Shown here piece by piece: positions 43,353 to 54,490 of a DNA stretch of 64,000 bases. The position numbers were made by a program, and so were the translations under genes. The stretch spans positions 22,804,248 to 22,868,247 of the forward strand of contig OY987266.1 in assembly GCA_963920665.1 (NCBI GenBank). Direction: 5' to 3'. The notes beneath the pieces were generated by a model that saw nothing but the letters and a program-made list of their open reading frames with translations, was not told where the DNA came from and did no database searches. The first letter of the stretch is position 1. Each line of letters starts with the position of its first letter. The stretch comes from Straminergon stramineum. Lineage: Eukaryota > Streptophyta > Bryopsida > Hypnales > Calliergonaceae.

Positions 43353-43926
43353 TGTTTAATACTCCATATATCATATCTCTAACAAAGGCACCTGCTATTT
43401 GTAAACTCTTTGTTACATTAACTATGTCTCCAGACTAAGGATTCACCTTCACACGATAAGAATTTAGTTCTACATGATTGTCTCTTGCAAGCAATTATGC
43501 AAAAACAAATTCTGAAATTTGCCGATTTTTGTGAGTTAACAACTAAAAACATATTGCTGAGGTAAACAAAATAAATTTTTCTTCTAACCATAGCCATTCA
43601 ATTAGTGCCTAGATGATGACAACTTATAGTCAGAAGAAATGTAAACATTGCAATTTGAGATATTTGAAAATGAATATCATGATACATTATCAACAATATG
43701 TAATATACATATCCATAAAAACTCATTGTACATCAACAAAAAGGTTACCAAGATAACTTGTAAAAGCTTTTAAACTACAAATAATATTATTTTAAACCTA
43801 TATTTGGCAATATAGAAATAGATCCAAAATACATCCAAAGTGCACAAATCATTACAAGAATACAAGCCTAATCATGTGACAATTGAAAAGCTTGAAGAGA
43901 TTTACAAATAACAAACTTTCAAACCT
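43353..43926. other. 3' flank of small heat-shock gene
   Basis: AT-rich; likely 3' UTR for the first 100-200 bases, then nothing recognisable up to the S15 pseudogene. Confidence 0.45.
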
Positions 43927-45820
43927 CTAGGTCACAATGCATGCATGTAGTGATACAATTGTGCAAAGACTATCTACAAAGGATAAGGCATTTACTACCA
44001 CACCACCAAGAAATGCACCTAGGCAATTGGCATTATATCCTTTATAACTTCCATTCCTCATGCATCGTTGCCCATTCCAAAATAAGTGGACGAAAATGGA
44101 ATACAATATATCACCCACCTCACTTCACTCTCTATCTACTTTAGCAGAATAAACCGAAAAGAGTGGTAACTAGCTTGGATACCAAGCCTACTGTGTTTCA
44201 TAGGCTCGAATGTATTGGACAATAGGCAACTCCTTGTATGTTTTGTCTACTCTCTCAAGCATTAAAAGTAGGTAGAATCGGCACCTTACTACTGGGTGAT
44301 TGCAAGAAACACTTCACATTTTTTGCTCAAAAACCCAATTTGTGGTTGTAGGACTCGTAGTACTACAAACTACTATCAATTTCATGCGTCAAAATGTGCC
44401 TGCGAATCTTAGCCGTCAATTTGGGGCACTTGTAGATCTAAACTCTTGATTCAGTACTATGCAGTACTATAGACTACTATGGAGTACTGTAGAAGCCACT
44501 GGGAGCAGAAAATAGCAGAAAAGGGGTCTATGGACCTCTTCATTTTTAGTAATTCAAAAAAAATTCAAAAAATTCCCCCCAAAATAGACATTTTCGTAGA
44601 CAAGCCTACTCTTACATTGCACCAAAAAAAATTTCAAGGAAAATTTTCTCCTACTCGAAAAATGTGTGCAAACAACGGTCACTTTGGCCCCATGTAGACA
44701 CCTCATGCAAAGGTTTTTTGCAAAAAACTCTTTGTCTCTCATTCAAATGCAAGTACACCTCCAGCTTCTCCAATTTGTGGTTTCCAGTTCGCATTTTTGG
44801 GTACGACTTTGGACCAAACCCCCCCAAAATGGCCAAGGTAGACACCCAATCAGGGGCAACTTAAAAATAGTAAAGTAATTTAAAAAAAAAAAAAAAAAAA
44901 TTAGAGAATGTGTGAAACTTTTATGTATACCTTCATTCCAAATTTCAAGACGAACGAACTTACAATGCAAAAGTAATGACCAAAAAACCATGTGTCCGAG
45001 GGCAAGGGGACAAAAAATAGAACAAGTGTTTCTTGCAATCACCCTACTTGGTTGCAGCTAGACTATAGTAGCAGTGACCTTGTTGCCATCGTGCAGAAAA
45101 GGTTGAGTGTCCCTATGAGTCACCTAAATCCTATGTAGTGAATCAAGTAGGGTTTAGGCCTGAGGCTAAGGACCATGAGGGGGGTAGCTACAATAATCAA
45201 GCATGGAGTACCGTGTAGGGTAAACATCAAGGGATAATCCTATTCCTAGCTAGGACTTTTTGGTTACATTTTTTACTATTGAGGGTTGCCCAGCCATTCT
45301 CCCAGCAATGCTGACCAAGGTCGCCACTACTATAGGTGTCCCCTTGGTTGCAAATCATGAAAATGGTAGAATATATATAAGCCAGATTGTGAAAATGGCA
45401 GAATAAGCTTGTCCTGCTTTTAACTAGATCAAAAACTTCTTGAATGCCCTCTTCTTGGGTTGTTGAATCTCAACATCCGTAGTGTCCGCTTGCAAATACA
45501 CATGAAAATGTCATTAATTCATGATAACACTGGAATTCAAACAGCGGAGTGCAACACACACTTGCCTTCAGATGGGACACCGAATGAGGGCGGGCAGGAT
45601 ACCATGGTGCAAAGAGGGCTTGGGTCGTGGGAGGTCGAGGTAGTGGTGCAAGCCTGCAAGGGAGCATGATGTCAACCCAAACTACAAGGGAGAGCTGCAA
45701 AACCCTAACTGGGGGTTTACTAGCCTTTGTGCAATTACAGTCCTGCTTCCTGCCCAGCTCAATAATTTGGATGACAAATTCATAACTCTGTTAATGGAAG
45801 GAACTCTGTTGCTGGGAAGT
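43927..45820 (-). pseudogene. Truncated genomic copy of ribosomal protein S15, split by a transposon
   Basis: Read leftward, 45820-45425 matches the S15 promoter (including the telo-box and TGGG), the ATG with its following intron, and the start of exon 2 (QQPKKR-like, FKKF). A separate segment from about 44230 to 43927 matches the end of the last S15 exon (YETQ-GLVSKLVTTLFGLF in place of the true C-terminus) and the 3' UTR. Because promoter and intron 1 sequence are retained, this is a DNA-level duplicate and not a retrocopy. Exons 3 and 4 are missing. The gap holds a 751-bp TIR element (44294-45044) and about 380 bp of unrelated DNA. Divergence is considerable, so the copy is old. It cannot make S15. 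Confidence 0.9.
44294..45044. mobile_element. TIR element of the GGGTGATTGC family, copy B (751 bp)
   Basis: Ends are GGGTGATTGCAAGAAACACT and its inverse. TACT flanks both sides (44290-44293 and 45045-45048), a possible 4-bp target duplication. It holds an 18-A run (44881 onward) and a CTACTATGGAGTACTGTAG-like stretch. No transposase. It lies inside the S15 pseudogene, so it inserted after that duplication, or the pseudogene broke around it. Confidence 0.87.
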
Positions 45821-46157
45821 CAATTGCTCAACAGACTATAAACGATTTCTGCTTTGAGTCTGAGCAGCAACTCAGAAAATTGGGCTTACCTAATTGTGAC
45901 CCAAACCTTGTCCTAATTCTGGACAAATTTATCACACTGATTGGTACTGTTAGCAAGGGTGAAAAAACAGTGTCAGTGCTACAAAATTAGTGTCATTTGA
46001 AAAAGCTATTGTTTTGAAAATTGGTACAATTTAGTAATATTTCATCCTACACAAATTTCATTGTTTGACAGTGTGATTTTGATAAATTTCTATTACACAC
46101 ACTAGTAGGATAAATCAATATATCAGTAGTACATCTGATGTGCATTGTGACCCTTAA
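45821..46157. other. Intergenic spacer
   Basis: About 330 bp between the S15 pseudogene and the next transposon; no gene or repeat recognised. Confidence 0.4.
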
Positions 46158-47114
46158 CCCCTCACCGCCCAAGGGCTGAACAAGTTCAAAAACAACATTT
46201 CTTTTGAAGTGTTATAGATATAATTTTCATTGAGTTAGAGAGATCTCAACCGTACAATTTTGTAGTGTATTTTTGTAGATGGTAGGCATCAAATTTGGTG
46301 TCATTTGACTTTATAGATTGAAAGATTATAATGTTTTAGTGTTCAAAAAGGATGATGAATTTTTCCTAAAAATACATTTGGAGGCGAAATTCAGTTTCTA
46401 AATCTACTCAAATGAAGAAACTTTATACTATTAAGTGATTCAAAAACAACATACAAACACATTGATGAAAAAAAATATCATTCAATTGACTCATTGTGTC
46501 TGCAAAATGAATTTGAAATGTCAAAAAATAATAAGAAAAGTTACAAAAAAATATATGAAAAACTGAACCTCCTACTAAAATGCTTCTCAATCACTCATAA
46601 CTTCTTGGATTGATATGGAATTTTACACACACAAACTAGACTAGTATGCACAAATTTTCCAAATTTTTTTTATTGGAAACAAATATTGTATGAAGAAGAA
46701 ACAAGTTGCCAAAGTTGACTGTAATCCCAAAATGTTGGGATTTTGAACTTTGAATTGCTCCCAAACATTCAAAACAATGTGTACTGACATGAAAATTCTA
46801 CCACAATAACTAGACTTCAAGAGGAACATAACCAACAAATTTTATTGAAAACGTACTTTGGATGAAGGAGATACAAGCTCCCGAAGTTGCAGCCATCAAA
46901 TGCAATTCGGTGAACTCAAATTGAACTTGTGAGCTTCAATTGGCTTCCAAAAATTCATTAAATCTTTGATTGATCTGAAAATTTTACCACACAAACTAGA
47001 ATACAAAGCACAAATTTTCCAACAAGTTTTATTGAATTCGGACATTGGATGAAAAAGTTACAGCACTTTGAATTTGACTTGAGGACACTTTTGGCCCACT
47101 TGGGTGGTGAGGGG
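46158..47114. mobile_element. 957-bp TTAA-flanked element with CCCCTCACC termini
   Basis: Terminal inverted repeats: the left end is CCCCTCACCGCCCAAGGGC and the inverted right end is CCCCTCACCACCCAAGTGGG. Both are bounded by exact TTAA (46154-46157 and 47115-47118). The interior carries about three imperfect 180-190 bp tandem units, each with ACACAAACTAGA and CAAATTTTCCAA landmarks. No transposase frame. TTAA targets with C-rich termini fit non-autonomous piggyBac-type elements. It is distinct in body sequence from the 580-bp family. Confidence 0.87.
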
Positions 47115-47118
47115 TTAA

Positions 47119-49150
47119 ACTAATGAACACTATGCATCTTGTTGAAAGTACTTAGTGTACAATTGTGCATTTGTCTACCTTAGCAGTTGCACAAATAATA
47201 GAGGAAAAACTTTGCAATAGCCATCTTTGAATTCAAAATTCCAACCAACTACTCTTAAAACCAAATAAATTCTTGCACATAAGGAAGATATTCCACATCT
47301 TCTTTATCTGTAGATATGGAAAGGTATTATTTTATAAGAGCTTCATTAGAGAGAATCATGTCAATGGGTTTTTTAGGGTGAATTATAGCCAAAATTCACC
47401 CATTGTTCATGTACTTCGATTTTACTAAATGAATTAAAGAGGTAGTAATTATATCTATTTGCCTAATTGCACCATCTACAAAAAACTTACAATCATTGCC
47501 ATTGAGTTGAATAAGCACTAGGCTAGAATCACCTTTACTATTCTCATTGTAGCCATACATTTTGAATAAGGTCATCAAATCTTAGCCATTGAATTACAAT
47601 TCCTTGCTTGCCCTAATATGTACTTCATTGTCCAATATCCTATAGCATGCTCCCCAATGCCCTTGTGAGTTGCAATGTTAATCTTTGTATAAGAGCTCTA
47701 TCAAGGTTTGGCATTTGTAGCCTTGATTATGAAAGAAATTCATTAAGGTATATCATCTATTTCTGACAATATTATTTAAAAAGAAAAGATGGTTTGTATT
47801 AACTACTATATTTTAATATTAATATTAATATTTTATTTTATATTTTATATTAGTATTTACTAAAATAAACACATTTTTATAATTACTTAGTGTATGAAGG
47901 TAGTAAAAAAGGAACATGCTTCATTTCTAATGAATTTGTATAATTTATATTCATTTGAAAGTAATTTTCTTCTTCATATTTGTATTTAGATCCTTATATA
48001 TTACTCAATTGTTTATGCTTTTTTCCTAGAAATTTATACATAAGAAGTTTTTGTAAGATGTACATATATTAATAATTATTGCAAGTACAATACAATCAAC
48101 ATTCAAGAATTGATTAGCCATGAATTTGAAAATGGCCTGATTCATCTAAGGTTGGACCACCCATATCCAATCACTTAAGCAATTCTAGGCCACAAATCAT
48201 GAGCAATATGAGTCAATGTAAATTTTTCCCATCTAGAAAGATAGGAAATATGGAGAGTGAAAATATTTCATAATTGAATTTTCAAAACTGAATTTTTACT
48301 ACAGATTTTGGGAGCCAAAAAAGTCCTCAGAATCCATAGCTAATGTCTAGACTCTTCCAATTTTGATCATTCAAGAATTACTTTCCTGCTCACAACTTCC
48401 TACTTTCTTGCTCACTACTTCCTGTGCACTTTGGGGCATGTGCCATCACCTTATTAATCCCAACCTTGAAAAAAAACAAAACACATTCCAGGCTTCGGTT
48501 GGAAATCTTTCCAACGTTGCTTGGAAAAAGCTGCACCCTACAGGTTTGGGTATGAGTCCCTGGTTGAGAATGGGTGGTCCGACCTAAGTCATTGAAAGTG
48601 GGAGCAGGAAACGTGACTTCCCAAGTCCTTTCATTTCGGCTGTGTTGTTCTCCTGGGAAGGAACAAATGTTCACGTGATCAGAAATCCAACCGTAAAAAA
48701 CTAGCAAGCAACTAGAAGTGCTCACGACCTTCAAAGCTGTCCAAAACAGATAAACTTAGCATGCTATCAATCGTCAGGAAGGTTCTGTCAAAAATCAATT
48801 GAGACAAATAACAGCAGGAAAACATTCTGATCTATTGTTCAAGGTGAAATTATTAATTTCATTCAGCTATGTGAGAAAAGAATCTAGTTGGCAAGGGTGG
48901 ATTAGCAATTCAGGTGTGGGTTTAATCTGCAGTGCTCAAATATGCATGATCAGTGATTTGCAGTGCAGAAACACGGTCGGGGTGACATGATAAACTTCAT
49001 TTTTCAGCAAAGAAACACCTGCCTCCGCTTGTAAACCAAAAAGTTGAGACTTCTTAAGATAGAGATCTGATCGAGAGCCTGAACTTTGTGAATGTCGTAT
49101 GAGTTGGAGCAGGTTACTTACCGTTGTCCAATGGATACCTATCCCAAGTC
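47119..49150. other. Intergenic region
   Basis: AT-rich up to about 48.3 kb, then more balanced. The minus-strand segment around 48690-48590 has an acceptor-like TTCCTTCCCAG, but its frames close quickly and no gene is supported. The last few hundred bases are probably 3' UTR of the minus-strand gene ending at 49151. Confidence 0.45.
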
Positions 49151-49597
49151 TCAGGGAATATCCCAGAAAGTAACCTTATTGTCATTTCTTTCAAAATTTC
49201 CACTGAAGCACCAATTTATGAAACCGCCATCACCCAGAAGCGTGAACTGTCCGCGCTTGAAAATATACACCTGAATGCTGAGAACGATGAACTTGTAAAT
49301 TTGTTGTTGGACATTGCAGTGCGCATATTCCTCAAACTCTTTATGGTGATGAGGGTGCACTATCATGACGTTGTAGGAAGGAAATTGGGCTCGGAGTTGG
49401 TCACTGATATCTATCAGTGCCTGACCCCGCTCAACAGTAGTCGGAATTACAGTCAGGTTAATCTGTTTGGTAACCTTTTCACATGCCCTTTTCAGATCAG
49501 CAGTCAGTTCATCATTCTCGCCATCCACGGCAGACACGATAAATTTCTTTTGTTGGGCTGTTATCCAATTCAGATCCAGAAACTTGTCATCGCCAAC
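49151..49597 (-). CDS. Terminal exon of an unidentified protein with a GDGGFINW motif
   Basis: An open frame of 148 codons runs from an acceptor (GATCTAG|GTTGGCG) to TGA. An in-frame TAG just before the acceptor shows that the exon needs an upstream partner. Visible parts are LNWITAQQKKFIVSAVDGE, a helix-like charged stretch (ADLKRACEKVTKQINLTVIP), YNVMIVHPHHHKEFEEYA, then a beta-like end IQVYIFKRGQFTLLGDGGF followed by INWCFSGNFERN and VTF. Composition and codon use look genuinely coding. I do not recognise the family with confidence; the GDGGFxNW...GNF.R pattern resembles small uncharacterised proteins I associate with fungi, which is a weak memory and not evidence. The 5' part is unresolved. 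A candidate upstream exon ends at 50214 and has been split by the solo LTR. Confidence 0.7.
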   Translation of the reverse strand, partial: VGDDKFLDLNWITAQQKKFIVSAVDGENDELTADLKRACEKVTKQINLTVIPTTVERGQALIDISDQLRAQFPSYNVMIVHPHHHKEFEEYAHCNVQQQIYKFIVLSIQVYIFKRGQFTLLGDGGFINWCFSGNFERNDNKVTFWDIP

Positions 49598-50213
49598 CTA
49601 GATCAATAAAACATGGACAGATTAATGACATGAGATTCATCACTCTTGATCAAAGAAGAAAAATAATCGAAAGGAGACCCAGGACAACAAAGGAGGTGCA
49701 ATTCTGGGATCCATAGGCAGTGATCTATAGCAATGTGAACTAGAATGTGATCTATAAGGCATGAGCTACAACGTCTAGTTTTGAATTTCTTCAAATTTGA
49801 CAACTCAAGAAATAGAACATTCCAATTTCAATTGCAGCAAAACCAGGGTTTTTTTAGGCAATTAAATGCCCAATTTCCTCAAAAAAAAATGGGCAACTTC
49901 AAGCCTATAGAAAAAAAAGGGGGGTAAATGTGTTAAAAAATGCCAAAATATAATCATCACCTTGCACATTTTTGCCACAATGTTTCCAAAACCTCATTTT
50001 ATCCATCATGCAGAGCCAATACATACAAATATTGCATATAAAAATTAGATATTCAAAATTGTATACTCATAATTGGCCTTATTCAATTCAAATCCCCATA
50101 ATGAAGGAGCTAGGGAATGCATAACCTTCTTGAAAGGAGGCCACAAAACCATTTTGCTAAAAACCAAAAAAAAAAACACTGAGCAAAACTTACAAACATT
50201 TTTGAATTTCTAC
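49598..50213. other. Probable intron or spacer upstream of the GDGGFINW exon
   Basis: AT-rich, with A-rich runs and no supported coding exon. If the candidate exon ending at 50214 is real, this is a 616-bp intron with a GTAGAA donor and a CTAG acceptor. Confidence 0.4.
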
Positions 50214-51627
50214 CTGAATGATTACCTCATAAAGTATTTGCTCAACCTCATCATCAATGACTTCATTGCCTTCATCATCATTAGGAATTTGGGCCAATTC
50301 ATTATCATTTGGGGCAATGTGCTTGACAAGAATTCGGAGCTTGGAATGCTTTGCTAGCATGTTGTGAGCCCCCAATTCGTCACGAGGGGCTCAATTTTTT
50401 TTTTTTTTTTTTCAAATTTTGTCATTTTAATTGCACTTTATTATACAAAAAGCCCTAAAAAGATTGTAGAACCAAAATAGAAATGTCACATTCCAATATA
50501 GTATTTGGTCTAGTTTGAGTATGTTGTAGTTAGAATGGCCCAACCCCGAGTTGTAAATAGGTTAGAATCCAACTAATCTTGGCAAATGGATCAATTACGA
50601 GTAATGGGTGTATTAGGCTCAAAACCCCATATGGGACAGACATCTCTAGGCTAGATTTGGTTGAGGGAACCCTAGCGAGGCACAGGAATCAGTTCCCTAA
50701 GATAGGTTCTAGTTTCACCATTTCACAGATGAAATAGCAGAACCCCAAATTGTTGGCTTGCAAATGTCGAAAATACCAAGGTGGGACTGTGGAGGAATCT
50801 AAGGTCCAAGGAGGGTGATTTGGGGTTAAATCCATGCCTGGGAACCAACAACGAAGTCGGTTTGCTAAGATTTCCCCCGGTATAGAAGATTCCCCAGCCA
50901 TCGATAATTAAACGAGGGGGTGGAAATTCTCCCCCCTGAGATGATGTGTAGAGTAAGAATATGAGCCTATACATGTGTCTTGGGATCCTATGGGAGGTTC
51001 CACGAAAAGTTTCAGAATTTTTTGATAGTTAGAAGATGTCTTTCCGAACGGTCAACCGCCCAAACTTGCAATGAAGAATTCCTAGAAACTCTCTAGGTGG
51101 CGGTAAATTCCCACTAAAAATTAGCATAGCACCATTTATGTTAATAAGCTGCCCCGACAAGTTTCACAGCATTCCGATAGTCAGAAATACCCGAACCTGC
51201 AACATTCCTTGACAATGAACAAAAATTAAAGTCCATGGTAGGTTTGACCGGCGGAGTGGGAGCATACGAAATCGGAATGGAGCGCAAAATGGGTCTTTTC
51301 TCACTCCCCCGTATCTACTTAGGAGCCTAAGCTAGTTAATTTGGCTAGAAAAGTCAACCCCCCAAAGTTGGGATTTTCCCCAGTCTTTGGTGTTAAGTTG
51401 GTACTAGGTTTCGTTGTGATTTTGAAGATAAAGAAGGGGGAGGGTCTTTCATTAGACAAAAAATGGACTTCTGAAGCCAATGGTGCAATCTGTTTGCAAT
51501 TCGGAGTTAATCTCCAAAAGTTAGCTTAGTGGGCCAGCATAGGATGAAAACCTTGAGTTTTGGATGAAAATCCAAGAAAATAAGGTTAACTTATATGAAC
51601 GAGGAGAGATGGGTGCTTGGGAAAGAG

Positions 51628-51635
51628 TATAAAAG
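51628..51635 (+). promoter_or_regulatory. TATA box inside the LTR
   Basis: TATAAAAG in the context GAAAGAGTATAAAAGGGCAC, followed 25-35 bases later by a CT-rich initiator-like stretch (TTTCTCTTCTCTCACAACC). This is a good RNA polymerase II core promoter and the likely U3/R boundary of the LTR. It could drive plus-strand transcription into 54.3 kb and beyond, opposite to the neighbouring minus-strand gene. Confidence 0.65.
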
Positions 51636-52140
51636 GGCACCCTTTCTCTTCTCTCACAACCCCCTTTTTGTGTAATTGGGTCCGTTGGATCCAATTTGTA
51701 TTGGGAATTGTGGCACTTAGCCACAAACCTTGCAACGATGTTTTTTGGGTCACTTTTGGCCATTGTTGTTGTTTTTGGAGCTTGCAAGGTCTTTTGTGGC
51801 TCCCTTGCTTCTCTTTTTGATTGAGCGTGGTACTAACCTTTCCAAGCTTGAGCTTGGAAATTTGTTTACCTTACCTTGTTACTAGAGCTTGTGTACGTTT
51901 ACTTTGGTGGGTCCCTTCTAGCCACCCTCTTTATCTTGTCACTATACTAACCCTAGAGCAACCCCCCATATGATTGGCAATGCCACTTTGGAGGGCCTTT
52001 AGTGCAAGTCGTTGATGTTACTAACCCGTGGTGCTAGCCTTTGAGTGTCTTAGGCGATTTCTTTGTTTTTTGTCCTTGCCCCTAACCGGTGACGTGTCAT
52101 TCCTTGATAAGAGAAACGAGGGTGTGAGGGTAGTGGGTTC

Positions 52141-52325
52141 CGCTTATATGGCAAAGCTTTGATCCCCTTAGGGGTGAAAAGTCTTAGCGGTGGGGTGGAA
52201 AGGGAAAGTATGACGAAGCTTTGAAACCCCCTAGGGGTAAATAAGTCTTAGAGGTGTGTTAAAAAGAGGGACGGCGGCAAAACTTTGTACCCCCTAGGGA
52301 TACAAAGTCTTGGCAGTGCATTAAA
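52141..52325. repeat. Tandem repeat inside the LTR, about 62 bp x 3
   Basis: Three imperfect units share AAAGCTTTGA, CCCCYTAGGGGT and AAGTCTTRGCGGTG parts. The central CCCCTAGGGG is palindromic. Other short duplications lie at 52545-52640 and 52770-52880. Repeats of this kind are common in LTR U3 or R regions. Confidence 0.75.
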
Positions 52326-54490
52326 ACCACCTCACAGGAAAACCGTGGGACCACGTGGCCCTCCACCCCACAAGGTTTAGTTCCCAAAACGTGTTGGGAA
52401 CAAACCAAGGTTTAGCCCCCCAAAAAGAAAACTAGGAATTAGAAATCAAGAGGAGTAAATAGGATGGCTAGGGGAGGTTAAGGTAGGAGTCTCGGCCCGA
52501 CAAGCCAAGGTCCCCCTATATTGGCCCTAGTCTTTTCCTCTAAAGCCTTAGAAATTAACACAAGAATTAGGCAAGCCCTAGTGCCCAACTCAGAGCCTTA
52601 GAAATCAGTACAAGAATCAGGCACGTCCCAGCATCCAACACTCGACAACTAGAAATCAACAGCTAGCTAGCCGGGTACCGCCAACAGCTAGCCAGTCGGA
52701 TACCGGCAATAGCCAAAATGGAGAGCTGGCCGGAGCTAAGAGGGGCATAGGGAGAACTGGCCGGAGTTAAATGAAGGGTGGGGTTCCAAAATCAACAAGG
52801 GAGGAGTTGAGGCCCAAAATCAACAAAGGGGTGGGTTCCAAAATCAGCTAGAGATGAGTGGGGTTCCAAAATCAAGCCAAGAAAGGAGAGAAGAGACACC
52901 ACTCGAGGTCCCTACCACTCTAACATAGCCTTGGGGCGGGGAATTCAACTCCATGTCTCCTACAAAACCTCACCACAGTAGAAAAAGATGAGTAAAGGAG
53001 GGAGCAAGGATGGCGTAAGGATGGAAGAATGAGGAGAAATGACAAAAGGAAGGACCATTTGAAGGTGAAGAGTAGAAGTGGATAAGATAGGAAGGGAAAT
53101 CCCCACGACTTACTTAGGCCTTAGATTAGAAGTAGGTAATCACTCCAAGATTAAGCGTGGGACGTAAGAAGTAGGACGTAAGAGGTAGCTCAACTTGGAG
53201 AAGAGAATGACGCGTACTTCAGATTAGCTTAGTAGGAAGGTCGGGGATTAGTTGGGCCACCTTCAAGTGTGGAAGGAAAGAAAAGGAGGGAGGAGGAAAG
53301 AAGTAGGAGAGAAAATTGACAATTAAATCCTTGTACCAATTTATTTTATGATTAGAACGGTGGTTAGTTGTCTCACGACATGGGAGTTCATAGCGGAGGA
53401 GGTAGAGCTTCCGGTAGGCAAGAATAGCAACTCAAGTTCCGAGGTATGAGTTAACCCTCCCCAAACGTCCCCTAGGGCTCTAACTAGGGATTGGTAGCTT
53501 GGGCCGAGGCCCATCCTTTGGTCAGGCCCTCGAGACCATAGATTAGGTCATTTATTAGGATAGAAACCTATAGCGGAGGTCCGTAGCTTTCCAAAACCCT
53601 AAGGCACATTCAAATCGGAGTTAAAGTGAGGAAGTTATCGCCGGATGAAGTCTAGAGGTCAAATTGGATGAAGTATAGCTAAAGGTCGGATTAGACAGAG
53701 AATTAAACACATTAGTAGGAGGCTCCCACCTAGGGTTCAAGGCCAAAGAAAAAAATCAATTCCAAGTTGTAGGTTAGGAGGAATTAGCGGATGAAGTTTG
53801 GGTAAGGCTTGGATGAAAAGTCAGTAGAAATCCCCAATCAGGATATAATTCCAGATCTGGGTAGAGAAAATCCTTGTGAACCATCCCCCAAAATTTCGGA
53901 CCTTTCTGAATTGGGTAACTAGGTGTAATAGATGGATGAAGTTTGAGGAACCGAGTAGCGGTCAAACTTCATCCATGCATAACTTTGGCTAGGAAGGTCG
54001 GGTGAGGTCGAGTGTTATATTTTTAAAAATGGAACGAGATGAACTAGAGGTTTCCTAGGATAGTTCTGACCTGGTGTGGGTCCCATTTAAATCATCTAGT
54101 AGGCCCTCTAGTTGGTTGGCCCAAAACATTGGAAGTAATTTAAGCGAATCTTGCAATTAGGGGTCACTTAGGCACTTAGTAAAAAGATCCATTGCTTGGA
54201 AGGTAGAGTGGACCATGCTTAGACACCTAAAATTAGGAGTCACTTAGTTGAAACTCAAAACCTGGTTGTGTTCGCGAATTACCAAGGGTGGATAATTCGG
54301 TGCTCACACTAGCATTCTAATTGAATATTTGGAACTGGCATGCAATGGGGTATAGCTAGACAGATCTGACAATTTCCTAATTTGAAGAATGTTGGATTTG
54401 AACAAGAATACTTGTTGACAAAAAGAGATGTTGTAGTTGGAAATTGAGGATTTCTTGTAGAAGATGAAGAGCATTAGCATTTGTTTCACA

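Larger units (their letters stand above)
50360..54308 (+). mobile_element. Solo LTR, about 3.95 kb, with 6-bp target duplication
   Basis: The element starts TGTTGTGAGC and ends GGTGCTCACA, so it has TG...CA ends with near-inverted TGTGAGC/GCTCACA. CTAGCA flanks it on both sides (50354-50359 and 54309-54314). No second copy of its ends occurs inside, and no gag, protease, reverse transcriptase or integrase motif is seen, so it reads as one long LTR left after recombination between two LTRs. Base composition (more G, with GGGG and AGGGG tracts) differs from the AT-rich surroundings. A TATA box at 51628 suggests plus-strand orientation. LTRs of 4-5 kb are known in some plant Ty3/gypsy lineages; the lineage here is inferred only from size. 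Confidence 0.82.
50214..54490 (-). other. Candidate upstream exon split by the solo LTR
   Basis: On the minus strand, 54490-54309 is open and ends at the left copy of the 6-bp target site; the frame resumes at 50359 and stays open to a CAG|GTAGAA donor at 50214. Removing the LTR and one target copy joins SSKYSIRML to AKHSKLRILVKHIAP without a shift or stop. The segment also has an acidic run (NDDEGNEVIDDEVEQ). Ending in phase 0, it would join to VGDDKFLDLNW of the 49597-49151 exon. The protein is unrecognised. It may be the disrupted 5' part of that gene or unrelated repeat DNA. Confidence 0.35.

Noticed and set aside
48590..48690. Extra 3' exon of the GDGGFINW gene (frame with ERTWEVTFPAPTFNDLG)
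   Set aside because: The upstream exon already ends in a TGA at 49151-49153, so no further exon is needed.
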